Origin: Oscillospiraceae bacterium | GTDB lineage: Bacteria; Bacillota; Clostridia; Oscillospirales; Oscillospiraceae | NCBI GenBank assembly: GCA_017466215.1 | Contig: JAFTUO010000004.1 | Coordinates: 1-37,735, forward strand | Direction: 5' to 3' | DNA length: 37,735 bases | Part shown: positions 1 to 9,076 of the stretch, one piece after another | How the letters are laid out: the number at the start of each line of letters is the position of its first letter | Numbering within the stretch: the first letter of the stretch is position 1 | Translations under genes and position numbers: made by a program | The notes under the pieces: model-generated | The model's input: the letters and a program-made list of their open reading frames with translations, nothing else | The model's database searches: none | What the model was told of the DNA's origin: nothing

Positions 1-39
1 GGTTAGAATGTTTCAGACTGTTTGAAAGGAGACACTGCC

Positions 40-621
40 ATGAGTTTAGTACCTTATGTTGTTGAGCAGACCAGCCGCGGCGAGCGCAGCTATGACATTT
101 TCTCCCGTCTGCTGAATGACCGCATCATTTTTCTGTCTGAAGAGGTCAATGATACCACTGCCAGCCTGATCGTTGCGCAGCTGCTGTACCTGGAGAATCA
201 GGACCCCGATAAGGACATCCAGTTCTATATCAACAGCCCTGGCGGCAGCGTTACTGCCGGGATGGCGATCTACGATACGATGCAGTACATCAAGTGCGAT
301 GTCAACACCATCTGTGTTGGCATGGCCGCATCTATGGGTGCATTCTTGCTGTCTGCCGGTACAAAGGGCAAGCGTATGGCTCTGCCCAATGCGGAGATTA
401 TGATCCACCAGCCCTCTGCCGGCACCCAGGGTCAGATCACCGATATGGCCATTCATATGAAGCGCCTGCAGACCATCAAGGACCGGATGAACCGCATTCT
501 GGCGGAGAAGACCGGCAAGTCCCTGGAAGAAGTTACTGCCGCCTGCGAGCGGGATAACTTTATGACAGCGGAAGAGGCTGTTGCCTTCGGCCTGATCGAC
601 GAGATCGTACAGCGCCACTAA
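40..621 (+). CDS. clpP: ATP-dependent Clp protease proteolytic subunit ClpP
   Basis: This encodes a 193-residue ClpP serine protease. Fourteen copies form the barrel that degrades unfolded or tagged proteins fed in by ClpX or ClpC in the cytoplasm. The sequence shows the GMAASMGA motif with nucleophile Ser98, His123 in MIHQPSAG and Asp172 in the ERDNF segment, which is the complete triad. The length is normal for the family. The ATG at 40 is chosen because GAAAGGAG lies just upstream; an in-frame TTG at 22 overlaps that ribosome binding site. clpX follows after 27 bases, so the two are surely cotranscribed. The promoter is outside the window. Confidence 0.98.
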   Translation: MSLVPYVVEQTSRGERSYDIFSRLLNDRIIFLSEEVNDTTASLIVAQLLYLENQDPDKDIQFYINSPGGSVTAGMAIYDTMQYIKCDVNTICVGMAASMGAFLLSAGTKGKRMALPNAEIMIHQPSAGTQGQITDMAIHMKRLQTIKDRMNRILAEKTGKSLEEVTAACERDNFMTAEEAVAFGLIDEIVQRH

Positions 622-648
622 TTTTCATTGAAAGGCGGTTTAGGACCT

Positions 649-1899
649 ATGGCTAACAGAGATGACCAGTCCATCCGCTGCAGTTTCTGCGGAAAAGGGG
701 AGACCCAGACCTCGCGCTTGATCGCAGGCCCTGGGGTATATATCTGCAGTGAGTGCGTGCAGGCCTGCACGGAGCTTCTGCACGATAATATGCAGGCGGA
801 GCAGCCCGCTCCTGAGCGTCTCCCGACCCCCATGGAGATCAAAAACTTTATGGACCATTACATCATCGGGCAGGAAGACGCCAAGGTGGCGCTGTCCGTA
901 GCGGTGTACAATCACTATAAGCGGATCTATCTGGCTACAGATTCTGAGGTGGAGCTGCAGAAGAGCAATATTCTGCTGATCGGACCTACGGGCAGCGGCA
1001 AGACCCTCTTTGCCCAGACCCTTGCCAAGATCCTGGATGTACCTTTTGCCATTGCGGATGCCACCACGCTGACGGAAGCTGGCTATGTAGGCGATGATGT
1101 GGAGAATATCCTGCTTCGTCTGCTGCAGGCTGCGGATTTTGACATTGACGCAGCGGAACACGGCATCATCTACATCGACGAGATGGATAAGATCGCCCGC
1201 AAGAGCGAGAATACCTCCATAACCCGGGATGTTTCCGGTGAAGGTGTCCAGCAGGCTCTGCTGAAGATCCTGGAGGGCACTGTTGCCAGCGTTCCGCCCC
1301 AGGGCGGCCGCAAGCATCCCCAGCAGGAAATGATCCAGATCGACACATCCAATATTCTCTTTATCTGCGGCGGTGCATTTGACGGTCTTGACAAGATCAT
1401 CGAAGCCCGGCAGGATCGCTCTTCCATCGGCTTCGGTGCCCAGATTCAGAGTAAGAAGGATCGAGATGTGGGTCAGCTGCTTGCTCAGGTTGAGCCGGAC
1501 GATCTATTGAAATTCGGCATTATCCCAGAGTTGGTCGGACGTATGCCGGTGATCACCTGCCTGCACAGCTTGACGAAAGAGGATCTGATCCGCATTCTGC
1601 TCGAGCCCAAGAATGCCCTAACCAAGCAGTATCAGAAGCTGCTGGAGCTGGACAATGTGGAGCTGGAGATCAATAAGGATGCATTGGAAGCGGTTGCTGA
1701 GAAGGCTCTGGCGCGCAAGATCGGCGCAAGAGGACTTCGCAGCGTAATGGAAAGCATTATGACGAAGATCATGTTTGAGATCCCGTCTGATCTTACCATC
1801 CGCAAGGTGGTTATCACGAAAGACTGCATCACCGGCGGTGAGCCGAAGATCATCCGCGATGCAAAAAAGCCCAGAGCACAGCTGGGCGCAGCAAATTAA
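649..1899 (+). CDS. clpX: ATP-dependent Clp protease ATP-binding subunit ClpX
   Basis: This encodes a 416-residue AAA+ unfoldase that recognises substrates, including SsrA-tagged proteins, and threads them into ClpP. An N-terminal four-cysteine zinc finger (Cys11, Cys14, Cys33, Cys36) is followed by Walker A GPTGSGKT at about residues 112-119 and Walker [10 protein letters not shown] near residue 173. The ATG at 649 is preferred over an in-frame TTG at 628, since AAAGGCGG precedes it. It is the natural partner of clpP, directly upstream, and of the tmRNA system further along this window. A 10-bp hairpin lies between it and lon. Confidence 0.98.
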   Translation: MANRDDQSIRCSFCGKGETQTSRLIAGPGVYICSECVQACTELLHDNMQAEQPAPERLPTPMEIKNFMDHYIIGQEDAKVALSVAVYNHYKRIYLATDSEVELQKSNILLIGPTGSGKTLFAQTLAKILDVPFAIADATTLTEAGYVGDDVENILLRLLQAADFDIDAAEHGIIYIDEMDKIARKSENTSITRDVSGEGVQQALLKILEGTVASVPPQGGRKHPQQEMIQIDTSNILFICGGAFDGLDKIIEARQDRSSIGFGAQIQSKKDRDVGQLLAQVEPDDLLKFGIIPELVGRMPVITCLHSLTKEDLIRILLEPKNALTKQYQKLLELDNVELEINKDALEAVAEKALARKIGARGLRSVMESIMTKIMFEIPSDLTIRKVVITKDCITGGEPKIIRDAKKPRAQLGAAN

Positions 1900-1908
1900 C
1901 AGGGAAAG

Positions 1909-1932
1909 GAAGGGGGTAGGCTTACCCCCTTC
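1909..1932 (+). terminator. hairpin between clpX and lon, possible attenuator
   Basis: A perfect 10-bp inverted repeat (GAAGGGGGTA and its complement) with a 4-nt loop lies ten bases after the clpX stop. It is followed by a pyrimidine-rich stretch but no clean run of T, so read-through into lon is expected. It may reduce lon expression relative to clpPX or mark an RNA processing site. Confidence 0.4.
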
Positions 1933-1962
1933 TTCATCTTCACGAAAAGGAGGAGATCCCAA

Positions 1963-4362
1963 ATGAGTGAGAATATTATTTCCGGCGTTCTGCCGGTTTT
2001 AGCCCTGCGGGGCTTGGCAGTCTTCCCGGATCAGACCGTTCATTTTGAGGTTGGCCGAAAGAAATCTGTTCTGGCGCTGGAAGAAGCGATGCGCAAGGAT
2101 CAAAATCTGCTGCTGATCCCCCAAAAGGATATTACGGTAGACGATCCTGGAATGGAAGATCTGTATCCCATTGGTACGGTTGCTAAGGTCAAGCAGGTAC
2201 TGCGCACCCAGGGCGAGACCATCCGTGTGCTGGTTTCCGGCATTTGCCGCGCAAGAATTCAGAAACTGGAGCAAGCTGAGCCCTATCTTTCCGGTATGGT
2301 GTTTTCCGTTCCGGAAACCACGGTTACGGATACGCTCCGCGCCCGGGCTTTGCGCCGGGAAGCTAACGCCATCTACGCCAATTATATTGATATGTCTGAG
2401 CAGCCTGCCCAGGCGATCCAGCTGCGGATGCTCAGCTCGGAAAGCTGTGGCTTCCTGGCGGACAGCATCGCCCAGAACGCCGGCTTTGATTTCCGGGATA
2501 AGATCAGCCTGCTGAATCAGTTAAACCCCGTGCGGCGTCTGGAAACAGCTGTGAAGCTGCTGGATCAGGAGCTGCAGATGCTGCAGCTGGAAAATGACAT
2601 CCACGAGAAGACCCGCACCAATATGGACCGCCAGCAGAAGGATTACTATCTGCGCGAGCAGCTGAAGGCCATCCACGATGAGCTGGGCGACGATGAAGCA
2701 TCTGAATTTGCGGGTTATGAGCAAAAGATCCGCAAGCTGGGTCTGGAGGAAACCTATGAATCCAAGCTCCTGCGGGATGTGGAGAAGCTGAGAAAGCAGC
2801 CCTTTGGCTCGTCTGAAGCTGCTGTTTTGCGCAATTATCTGGACACGCTGCTGGAGCTGCCGTGGAACGTCCGCACAAAGGAACGTGTGGATGTGGATGC
2901 CGCAAGAAAGATCCTGGAAAAGGATCACTACGGCCTGGAAAAGATCAAGGAGCGCATTCTGGAGACCATTGCGGTGCGACAGATGGCACCCAATATGCCG
3001 CCTCAGATCCTGTGTCTCGTTGGCCCTCCCGGCGTGGGCAAGACATCCATTGCATATTCTGTTGCAAGAAGTTTAAACCGTAAAATTGCGCGAATTGCAT
3101 TAGGTGGCGTCCACGATGAAGCAGAGATCCGCGGCCATCGCAAGACCTATGTTGGCGCGATGCCCGGCCGGATTATGGCTGCCATCACTCAGGCTAAGAG
3201 CAGCAATCCGGTGCTTTTGCTGGATGAGGTGGATAAGCTGGGCTCTGACCATCGGGGCGACCCCAGCGCAGCACTGCTGGAGGTGCTGGATGCGGAGCAG
3301 AATAAGACCTATCGGGATCACTATCTGGAGATTCCTTTTGATCTGTCTGACGTAATGTTTATCACCACCGCAAACACCACCGATACCATCCCGAGACCCT
3401 TGCTGGACCGTATGGAGGTTATCGAGCTGGGCTCTTACACTGACGAAGAGAAGCTGATGATCACCAAGAATCATCTGATCCCCAATCAGCTGAAGAAGCA
3501 CGGCCTTAAAAGAAATCAGCTGCGCATTACGGACGATGCCATCCGGGAGATCATCACCTGCTACACCCGGGAATCCGGCGTGCGGAATCTGGAGCGGAAT
3601 ATCGCAACCATCTGCCGCAAGGCGGACGTGCAGCTGCTGGATGACGAAAAGCTGAAGCGTATCACCGTAAATGGCGCGAATATCGAGAAGTTCCTGGGCC
3701 AGCGCAAGTTCCTGCCGGACCGTCTGCCCGTTAATGATCAGGTGGGTCTGGTTACCGGCCTTGCCTGGACATCTGTTGGCGGTGAGGTGCTGGAGGTTGA
3801 GGTCAATGTGATGGACGGCACCGGTAAACTGGAGCTGACCGGCAACCTGGGCGATGTGATGAAGGAATCTGCCCACGCGGCAATGAGCTATATTCGCGCA
3901 AACGCCAAACTACTGGGTATTGCTGAGGATTTCTACAAGACAAAGGATATCCACGTCCATTTCCCCGAGGGCGCTGTGCCTAAGGATGGCCCGTCTGCCG
4001 GCGTAACGGTCTGCACCGCTATCGTTTCTGCATTGACCGGCGCTACTGTACGCCGGGATGTGGCGATGACCGGTGAGATCTCCATCCGTGGCAGAGTGCT
4101 GCCCATTGGCGGCTTGAAAGAGAAGACAATGGCCGCTCTGCGGCACGGCATCACAACCGTCATCATCCCCAGAGAGAACGAAAAAGATCTGGCCGACATC
4201 GACCAGACCGTGCGCAGATCTCTGAATTTCATCACCGCCCAGACGGTAGATACCGTTCTGAGCGCCGCACTCAACCGCAGCAAGCAAGAGATGATGCCTG
4301 CAATGCTGAGCATCCCCGAGGACATCAAGGGTACGTCCCGCCGGCCGGATATCCGGCAGTGA
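1963..4362 (+). CDS. lon: ATP-dependent protease Lon (LonA type)
   Basis: This encodes a 799-residue LonA protease, a hexameric cytosolic machine that degrades misfolded and regulatory proteins. An N-terminal substrate-binding LON domain (about residues 8-200) and a coiled-coil linker come first. The AAA+ module has Walker A GPPGVGKT at about 354-361. The C-terminal serine-lysine protease domain has PKDGPSAG with Ser678 and the GGLKEK segment with Lys721. The length is typical. AAAAGGAGGAG stands 7-8 bases before the ATG. The position after clpPX and before engB is a standard Firmicutes arrangement. Confidence 0.97.
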   Translation: MSENIISGVLPVLALRGLAVFPDQTVHFEVGRKKSVLALEEAMRKDQNLLLIPQKDITVDDPGMEDLYPIGTVAKVKQVLRTQGETIRVLVSGICRARIQKLEQAEPYLSGMVFSVPETTVTDTLRARALRREANAIYANYIDMSEQPAQAIQLRMLSSESCGFLADSIAQNAGFDFRDKISLLNQLNPVRRLETAVKLLDQELQMLQLENDIHEKTRTNMDRQQKDYYLREQLKAIHDELGDDEASEFAGYEQKIRKLGLEETYESKLLRDVEKLRKQPFGSSEAAVLRNYLDTLLELPWNVRTKERVDVDAARKILEKDHYGLEKIKERILETIAVRQMAPNMPPQILCLVGPPGVGKTSIAYSVARSLNRKIARIALGGVHDEAEIRGHRKTYVGAMPGRIMAAITQAKSSNPVLLLDEVDKLGSDHRGDPSAALLEVLDAEQNKTYRDHYLEIPFDLSDVMFITTANTTDTIPRPLLDRMEVIELGSYTDEEKLMITKNHLIPNQLKKHGLKRNQLRITDDAIREIITCYTRESGVRNLERNIATICRKADVQLLDDEKLKRITVNGANIEKFLGQRKFLPDRLPVNDQVGLVTGLAWTSVGGEVLEVEVNVMDGTGKLELTGNLGDVMKESAHAAMSYIRANAKLLGIAEDFYKTKDIHVHFPEGAVPKDGPSAGVTVCTAIVSALTGATVRRDVAMTGEISIRGRVLPIGGLKEKTMAALRHGITTVIIPRENEKDLADIDQTVRRSLNFITAQTVDTVLSAALNRSKQEMMPAMLSIPEDIKGTSRRPDIRQ

Positions 4363-4369
4363 GGTGGCT

Positions 4370-4954
4370 ATGAACTTACAGAAAGTAGAATTTTTGATCT
4401 CCGCCGCGTCAACCAAGGACTTTCCTAAGAAGAACATCCCGGAGATCGCCTTTGCCGGAAAGTCCAATGTGGGAAAATCCTCGGTGATCAACCGCATTTT
4501 GCAGCGCAAAAACTTTGCAAGAGTGGGTGAAAAGCCGGGAAAGACTATCCACGTGAACTATTTTACTGTGGACAGTAAGTGCTACTTTGTTGACCTGCCC
4601 GGTTACGGCTATGCAAAGGTCTCCCAGGCGGAGAAAGACCGCTGGGGCAAGCTGATGGAGGATTATTTTGCCGCAAATCGCATTGATCTGGGCGTAATGA
4701 TCGTCGATTGCAGACACGCACCCACCAACAACGATATTACGATGGCTGACTGGTTTATCCAGAGTGGCTGTCCGTTTGTGGTGGTTGCCAACAAGCTGGA
4801 CAAGGTGAAGAAGAGTGAGCTTCAGGGCAATCTTGCTACAATCCGTGAGGATCTCAACCTTCCGGATGATACCATCGTTATTCCTTTTTCCGCGGAAAAG
4901 GGCGATGGCCGGGATGCGCTGGTAAAGCTGATCTTTAAAGCTGTCGGAGAATGA
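4370..4954 (+). CDS. engB: ribosome biogenesis GTPase EngB (YsxC/YihA)
   Basis: This encodes a 194-residue TRAFAC-class GTPase required for late assembly of the large ribosomal subunit. The P-loop GKSNVGKSS (residues 30-38), the G3 motif DLPGYG, NKLDK (G4) and FSAEKG (G5) are all present, and the length is normal. The ATG at 4370 gives the conserved N-terminus MNLQKVEFLISAAS. The GAGGTGG overlapping the lon stop codon is the binding site, so translation is probably coupled to lon. The operon ends at the strong hairpin just downstream. Confidence 0.96.
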   Translation: MNLQKVEFLISAASTKDFPKKNIPEIAFAGKSNVGKSSVINRILQRKNFARVGEKPGKTIHVNYFTVDSKCYFVDLPGYGYAKVSQAEKDRWGKLMEDYFAANRIDLGVMIVDCRHAPTNNDITMADWFIQSGCPFVVVANKLDKVKKSELQGNLATIREDLNLPDDTIVIPFSAEKGDGRDALVKLIFKAVGE

Positions 4955-4959
4955 AATTA

Positions 4960-4990
4960 ACACCCCACGAAATTCGTGGGGTGTCTTTTT
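4960..4990. terminator. bidirectional terminator between engB and the TSCPD gene
   Basis: A 12-bp perfect stem (ACACCCCACGAA and its complement) is followed by CTTTTT on the plus strand, five bases after the engB stop. The minus-strand TSCPD gene converges on the same hairpin, whose T run contains that gene's stop codon, so it can end both transcripts. Confidence 0.85.
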
Positions 4991-5240
4991 ATTTAGCTTC
5001 CTTTGCCTGCTTCAGGGCTGTTGCCAGCTGATCGGGGCAGGAGGTGGGCTTGCCGCCGCAGGTAGTGCCTTCCAGACGCTCGATAACTGCGTCAACGTCC
5101 ATACCTTCCACCAGCGATGCGATGCCCTTGAGATTGCCGTTGCAGCCTCCGATGTAGGCAACATTCTTTACCTTGCCGTCTTCGATCTCAAAGTGGATCT
5201 CACGGGAGCAAGTGCCCTTGGTCTTGTAATGATACTGCAT
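4989..5240 (-). CDS. TSCPD domain-containing protein (TIGR03905-type)
   Basis: This encodes an 83-residue protein made of a single TSCPD domain. Four cysteines are spaced through it (GTCSREI, GGCNGN, TTCGG, TSCPD), suggesting metal or cofactor binding. The same domain occurs at the C-terminus of some class II ribonucleotide reductases. The stand-alone family is widespread in anaerobes and its function is not established. It starts 20 bases after the YbaK-like gene on the same strand with its own GAAAGGA, so the two form an operon. The family assignment is firm; the role is unknown. Confidence 0.85.
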   Translation of the reverse strand: MQYHYKTKGTCSREIHFEIEDGKVKNVAYIGGCNGNLKGIASLVEGMDVDAVIERLEGTTCGGKPTSCPDQLATALKQAKEAK

Positions 5241-5259
5241 TTTATATGTTCCTTTCGTA

Positions 5260-5730
5260 TTATGTTATGTCTGAAAGATCCGCATCCACGAAGGCGGCCA
5301 GTGCCTCCGGATTCAGGATCATTTGATGTCCCCGTTCACCGGCGGAAACTGCGATCTCGTCATAGAGGATGCAGGTTTCGTCGAAGTGGGTGGGGTATTT
5401 TCGCTTCATTCCCACGGGGCTGCAGCCGCCTCGGATATAGCCGGTAAGATTCAGAAGCTCCTTAACCGGAACGAGGGCGATGCTCTTATCGCCGGCAGCT
5501 TTTGCGGCCTTTTTCAGATCCAGCTCGCAGCAAACCGGAATGCAAAATACGTGGATACCGGTGCGTTCACCCCGGGCCACCAGGGTCTTGAACACCTGCT
5601 CCCGCGGCATACCAATGGCATCTGCCGCGTGGGTTCCGGAAAGATCATTTTCATCGTATTCATAAAAGCATTCCCGGCAGGGGATGCCGGCCTGTGCAAC
5701 AAGGCGGATCGCATTGGTTTTCGTGCCCAT
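5260..5730 (-). CDS. ybaK: YbaK/EbsC-type aminoacyl-tRNA deacylase (Cys-tRNA(Pro) deacylase)
   Basis: This encodes a 156-residue single-domain editing protein. YbaK/EbsC proteins hydrolyse misacylated tRNA, typically Cys-tRNA(Pro), in trans. The conserved lysine in REQVFKTLV (Lys48) and the GGCSPVGMKRKYP segment are the family signatures. The ATG at 5730 is chosen: it has TGGTGA before it, lies about nine bases from the predicted transcription start, and begins where the family begins. A longer reading frame to 5817 crosses the promoter. It is cotranscribed with the TSCPD gene. Confidence 0.9.
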   Translation of the reverse strand: MGTKTNAIRLVAQAGIPCRECFYEYDENDLSGTHAADAIGMPREQVFKTLVARGERTGIHVFCIPVCCELDLKKAAKAAGDKSIALVPVKELLNLTGYIRGGCSPVGMKRKYPTHFDETCILYDEIAVSAGERGHQMILNPEALAAFVDADLSDIT

Positions 5731-5745
5731 AAAATCACCACGGCC

Positions 5746-5774
5746 ATTATACGAAAGTTTTTTCATAATTTCAA
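5746..5774 (-). promoter_or_regulatory. sigma-A promoter for ybaK-TSCPD operon
   Basis: Minus strand: -35 TTGAAA (5769-5774), 17-bp spacer, perfect -10 TATAAT (5746-5751). The predicted start near 5739 leaves a leader of only about nine bases before the ATG at 5730. Confidence 0.75.
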
Positions 5775-5841
5775 GGAAAAACTGCCTGCCGGAACAAATA
5801 TTTACCACAGTATGCAAATGCTTGCTGAAAGTCGCGTTTTC

Positions 5842-5870
5842 TTGACAAGTGTCATAATATGTTGTAATAT
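5842..5870 (+). promoter_or_regulatory. sigma-A promoter for the sugar transferase gene
   Basis: Perfect -35 TTGACA (5842-5847), 17-bp spacer, -10 TAATAT (5865-5870). The leader to the ATG at 5955 would be about 78 bases. Confidence 0.75.
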
Positions 5871-5954
5871 GTCAGTAATTGAGTGGTATTCTCAATTTTC
5901 TCCTATCAGACCATGCCGTTTGCTGGTATTGAAAGAATGGTAAGAGGTTTCAAA

Positions 5955-7382
5955 ATGAAAAAGAAGAAATTAGACGGTATGAAACGAACGATCCGGGTCA
6001 CCGAAGGCTTCCTGGAGGTTCTGTTTCTGTCCGTCGCATATTATATTGTCTGGCGACTTGGCTATGAACGCAGCGATGGCTTCCCGGCATACTACGGCAA
6101 CGGTAAGTACGTGCTTGCCGGTGTCTATGCGATTCTGGTCATTATGCTGTTTAATAATTTCGACGGCTTCAAGTTCGGCTATTTGAAGGCCATCGAATCC
6201 TTTGCATCGCAGCTGATCGCACTGTTTATCGTTAATTTCATTACGTATCTGCAGCTTTCGCTGATCGCTAACGTGATGATCTCGCCGCTGCCGATCCTGA
6301 TGCTGATGGTGGTCGATGCGGTGATCGCGCTGGTGTGCGCTTTTCTGTTTACCTTTGTGTATCACAGACTTTACCCGCCGAAGAATATGGTGATGATCTA
6401 CGGCAGCGACAATGCAGTAGACCTGAAGTTCAAGATGGATACTCGCTCTGACAAGTATCGCATCACAAAGCTGATCAGCGCGGAGGAGGGCTTTGACGCC
6501 ATCTGCCGCCAGATTGGGGACTACGACGCCGTTATCATCAACGATGTTACCGCAGGTATCCGCAACGATCTGCTGAAATATTGCTATCACAACCGGATCC
6601 GCACCTATGTTGCACCCAAGATGACGGACATCATCCTCAAGGGCGCAACGGATATCAGCCTTTTTGATACACCGCTGCTGCTGGTCAGAGGAAAGGGCCT
6701 GACCTTCTCTCAGAGACTTGTGAAGCGGCTGATGGATATTGTGCTGTCTTTGATCGCGCTGATCATTACGTCCCCGATACTTTTGATCGTGTCTATCGCT
6801 ATCAAGATTGAAGATGGCGGTCCGATCTTCTTCAAGCAGGAGCGTGTTACTCTGGGCGGCAAGGTGTTCAAAATTCTGAAATTCAGAAGTATGATCCCCA
6901 ATGCAGAAATGGATGGAAAGGCCCAGCCTGCGGTTGACAATGACCCCAGAATCACCAAGGTCGGCAAGGTTATCCGCGCAACCCGTTTTGACGAGCTGCC
7001 GCAGATCCTTAACATCCTCAAGGGCGATATGAGCATTGTCGGACCGCGTCCGGAGCGTGTGGAGCATGTGCGCAAGTACTCCAAGATCATTCCGGAATTT
7101 GACTTCCGGCTTAGTGTCAAGGGTGGCCTGACCGGCTATGCCCAGGTCTATGGCAAATATAACACCACTCCTTACGATAAGCTCCGTCTTGATCTGATGT
7201 ATATCGAGAATTACTCTGTGCTTCTGGATATCAAACTGATCTTGATGACCATCCGCATTATTCTGAAGAAGGAAAGTACAGAGGGCTTCAACGAGCGTAA
7301 GGCGCTGGAACGCAAAAAAGCGCAGCTTCTTAAGCAACTGCACGAAGAACAGAAGGAAGAAACCGCAGTTGGCAGTAAATAA
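5955..7382 (+). CDS. polyprenyl-phosphate sugar-1-phosphate transferase (exopolysaccharide type)
   Basis: This encodes a 475-residue membrane enzyme of the WbaP/CpsE class, which moves a sugar phosphate from a nucleotide sugar onto undecaprenyl phosphate, the first step in building surface polysaccharide. Four hydrophobic segments occupy about residues 15-140. A CoA-binding-like middle region follows, then a catalytic PF02397 domain from about residue 255, beginning KRLMDIVLS with one more membrane helix. It includes FKILKFRSM, DELPQ and SIVGPRPERVEH. The ATG at 5955 has AAGAGGT six bases upstream; ATGs further up lack a good site. The gene stands alone, with no glycosyltransferases beside it. 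The substrate sugar cannot be told. Confidence 0.9.
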   Translation: MKKKKLDGMKRTIRVTEGFLEVLFLSVAYYIVWRLGYERSDGFPAYYGNGKYVLAGVYAILVIMLFNNFDGFKFGYLKAIESFASQLIALFIVNFITYLQLSLIANVMISPLPILMLMVVDAVIALVCAFLFTFVYHRLYPPKNMVMIYGSDNAVDLKFKMDTRSDKYRITKLISAEEGFDAICRQIGDYDAVIINDVTAGIRNDLLKYCYHNRIRTYVAPKMTDIILKGATDISLFDTPLLLVRGKGLTFSQRLVKRLMDIVLSLIALIITSPILLIVSIAIKIEDGGPIFFKQERVTLGGKVFKILKFRSMIPNAEMDGKAQPAVDNDPRITKVGKVIRATRFDELPQILNILKGDMSIVGPRPERVEHVRKYSKIIPEFDFRLSVKGGLTGYAQVYGKYNTTPYDKLRLDLMYIENYSVLLDIKLILMTIRIILKKESTEGFNERKALERKKAQLLKQLHEEQKEETAVGSK

Positions 7383-7385
7383 TTC

Positions 7386-7416
7386 AAAGTCCCCGATCTT
7401 CGGGGACTTTTCTTTT
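7386..7416 (+). terminator. terminator of the sugar transferase gene
   Basis: An 11-bp perfect stem (AAAGTCCCCGA and its complement, loop TCT) ends in a T-rich tract. It starts four bases after the stop codon. Confidence 0.9.
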
Positions 7417-7468
7417 GCTAAAATCTTCATTGTTGGACATCCTATTAAAAAACACGGGAGGTTTCACA

Positions 7469-8164
7469 ATGGAAGACAAAAATGCACAAATGAAGGAGCA
7501 GGAGCGGGAGCAGGTGGTAGAGCTTGGCTCTGACATTACCAAAAGCAAGCAGGGAAATATCTATACGCTGACCATCATCGGCCAGGTGGAGGGCCATCAG
7601 GTCCTGCCGGAAAACTGCAAGACCACAAAATATGAGCACGTATTGCCGCTTTTGGCTGGTATTGAGGAAAGTGATGAGATCGACGGTCTGCTGCTGCTTC
7701 TGAATACCGTCGGCGGAGATATTGAGGCCGGCCTTGCCATCGCAGAGATGATCGCTGGGATGAAAAAGCCCACGGTATCTCTGGTTTTGGGCGGTGGCCA
7801 TTCCATCGGCATTCCCTTGGCGGTCTGCACCAAGAAGTCCTTCATCACGCCTACGGCCAGTATGACAGTACACCCGGTGCGGATGACCGGCCTTGTGGTA
7901 GGCGCACCCCAGACATTCCGGTATTTTCAGCGGATCCAGGAGCAGATCGCAGATTTTGTAACATCCAATTCCAAGATCAGCCGGGAGAATTTTGAGCATT
8001 ATATGATGGCAACAGGGGAGATGGCCACTGACGTTGGCACGATCCTCTACGGAAAGGAAGCAGTTGCATCCGGGCTAATTGATAAGCTTGGTGGCTTGAA
8101 CGATGCACTGTCCGCGCTGCACAAGATGATCAGCAGAAATAGTGCTAAGCGCGAAAAAAATTAA
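7469..8164 (+). CDS. tepA: ClpP-fold serine protease, TepA family
   Basis: This encodes a 231-residue ClpP/crotonase-fold protein of the TepA (translocation-enhancing peptidase) family. Ser112 in GGGHSIGIP and His135 in MTVHPVRM match the ClpP catalytic pair. Unlike ClpP it carries a charged N-terminal extension and a basic tail. Bacillus TepA has been linked to export and sporulation, and it sits near spoIIIE there, as here. The ATG at 7469 follows GGGAGGT with good spacing. The likely role is processing at the membrane or in sporulating cells; the substrate is unknown. Confidence 0.85.
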   Translation: MEDKNAQMKEQEREQVVELGSDITKSKQGNIYTLTIIGQVEGHQVLPENCKTTKYEHVLPLLAGIEESDEIDGLLLLLNTVGGDIEAGLAIAEMIAGMKKPTVSLVLGGGHSIGIPLAVCTKKSFITPTASMTVHPVRMTGLVVGAPQTFRYFQRIQEQIADFVTSNSKISRENFEHYMMATGEMATDVGTILYGKEAVASGLIDKLGGLNDALSALHKMISRNSAKREKN

Positions 8165-8172
8165 ATCTGGGG

Positions 8173-8201
8173 TGGAAATTTCCGCAAAGTTATGTTATGA
8201 T
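8173..8201 (+). promoter_or_regulatory. possible promoter for the uppP-like/ftsK pair
   Basis: An extended -10 (TGT before TATGAT, 8196-8201) lies 17 bp after a weak -35 TGGAAA (8173-8178) in the 68-base gap after tepA. The small palindrome GGAAATTTCC overlaps the -35. Confidence 0.4.
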
Positions 8202-8232
8202 TAATTGAATAGTTTCAGAAAGGGGATCGCTT

Positions 8233-9063
8233 ATGGAATTAAGCTGGTTTGAAAGCTTCATATACGGCATTGTTTCAGGCCTCACGGAATTCCTGCCGAT
8301 CTCCGCCGAAGCCCACACGGCCATATACCTGCGCCTGATCGGAGCAGGGGATTACGGCCTGCTGCGGTTTATGACCCATATGGGTGCGCTGCTGGCGTTG
8401 CTGATCACCTGCGCACCAATGCTTTCCAAGCTCAACCGTGAGCGGAAGATCGCCGCAGTCACCAAAAAACGCCGCAAAAGAGCGCCGGACACCCGCAGCT
8501 TGACGGATATTCGCTTTTTGCGGATCTGTGTGATCGCGCTGATCATCGTGTTCATCCTCTATCCTGCCGTGCACGATCTTCACCAGAGGCTGTGGATCCT
8601 GGCAGGCTTTCTGATCGTAAACGGTATACTGCTGTATATCCCGCAGTTTTTGCCTGGTGCAAATAAGGACTCCCGATCGCTGTCGTCGCTTGACGGTATG
8701 ATCGTGGGCCTGAGCGGCGGATTGGGCGTCATCCCCGGAATTTCCCGGGTTGGATTGTTAACCTCCGTGGCGCAAATGCGGGGAGCTGACAGGCGATATG
8801 CGCTGGATACGGCATTGCTGCTCAGTATTCCGGCGATCATTGTATTGCTGATCATTGATTTCTTTGCGATCCTTACAACGACTGTTGGATTGACGTTTAT
8901 AGCGATCCTTTCCTGTATTACTGCCGGAATCACCTCATTTTCGAGTGCATTTTTCGGTATCTATATGATGCGGTTTCTTGCTGTACGGGCAGGCTTTTCC
9001 GGCTTTGCCTATTACAGCTGGGGACTGGCTCTGTTTTCCTTTATCCTATATCTGATGATCTAA
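8233..9063 (+). CDS. divergent undecaprenyl-diphosphatase (UppP/BacA) family protein
   Basis: This encodes a 276-residue polytopic membrane protein of the UppP/BacA family, which recycles undecaprenyl diphosphate to the lipid carrier for peptidoglycan. GLTEFLPIS near the N-terminus and GVIPGISR (Arg172) are recognisable. Relative to E. coli UppP, the first of two active-site glutamates is Ser15, the second is kept (Glu19), His28 is kept, but the SSTGH loop reads SAEAH. It is therefore either an altered enzyme or one that has lost or changed activity. AAAGGGG precedes the ATG. It is followed 13 bases later by ftsK. A canonical UppP may exist elsewhere in the genome. Confidence 0.8.
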   Translation: MELSWFESFIYGIVSGLTEFLPISAEAHTAIYLRLIGAGDYGLLRFMTHMGALLALLITCAPMLSKLNRERKIAAVTKKRRKRAPDTRSLTDIRFLRICVIALIIVFILYPAVHDLHQRLWILAGFLIVNGILLYIPQFLPGANKDSRSLSSLDGMIVGLSGGLGVIPGISRVGLLTSVAQMRGADRRYALDTALLLSIPAIIVLLIIDFFAILTTTVGLTFIAILSCITAGITSFSSAFFGIYMMRFLAVRAGFSGFAYYSWGLALFSFILYLMI

Positions 9064-9076
9064 GGAGGTATCTGCA

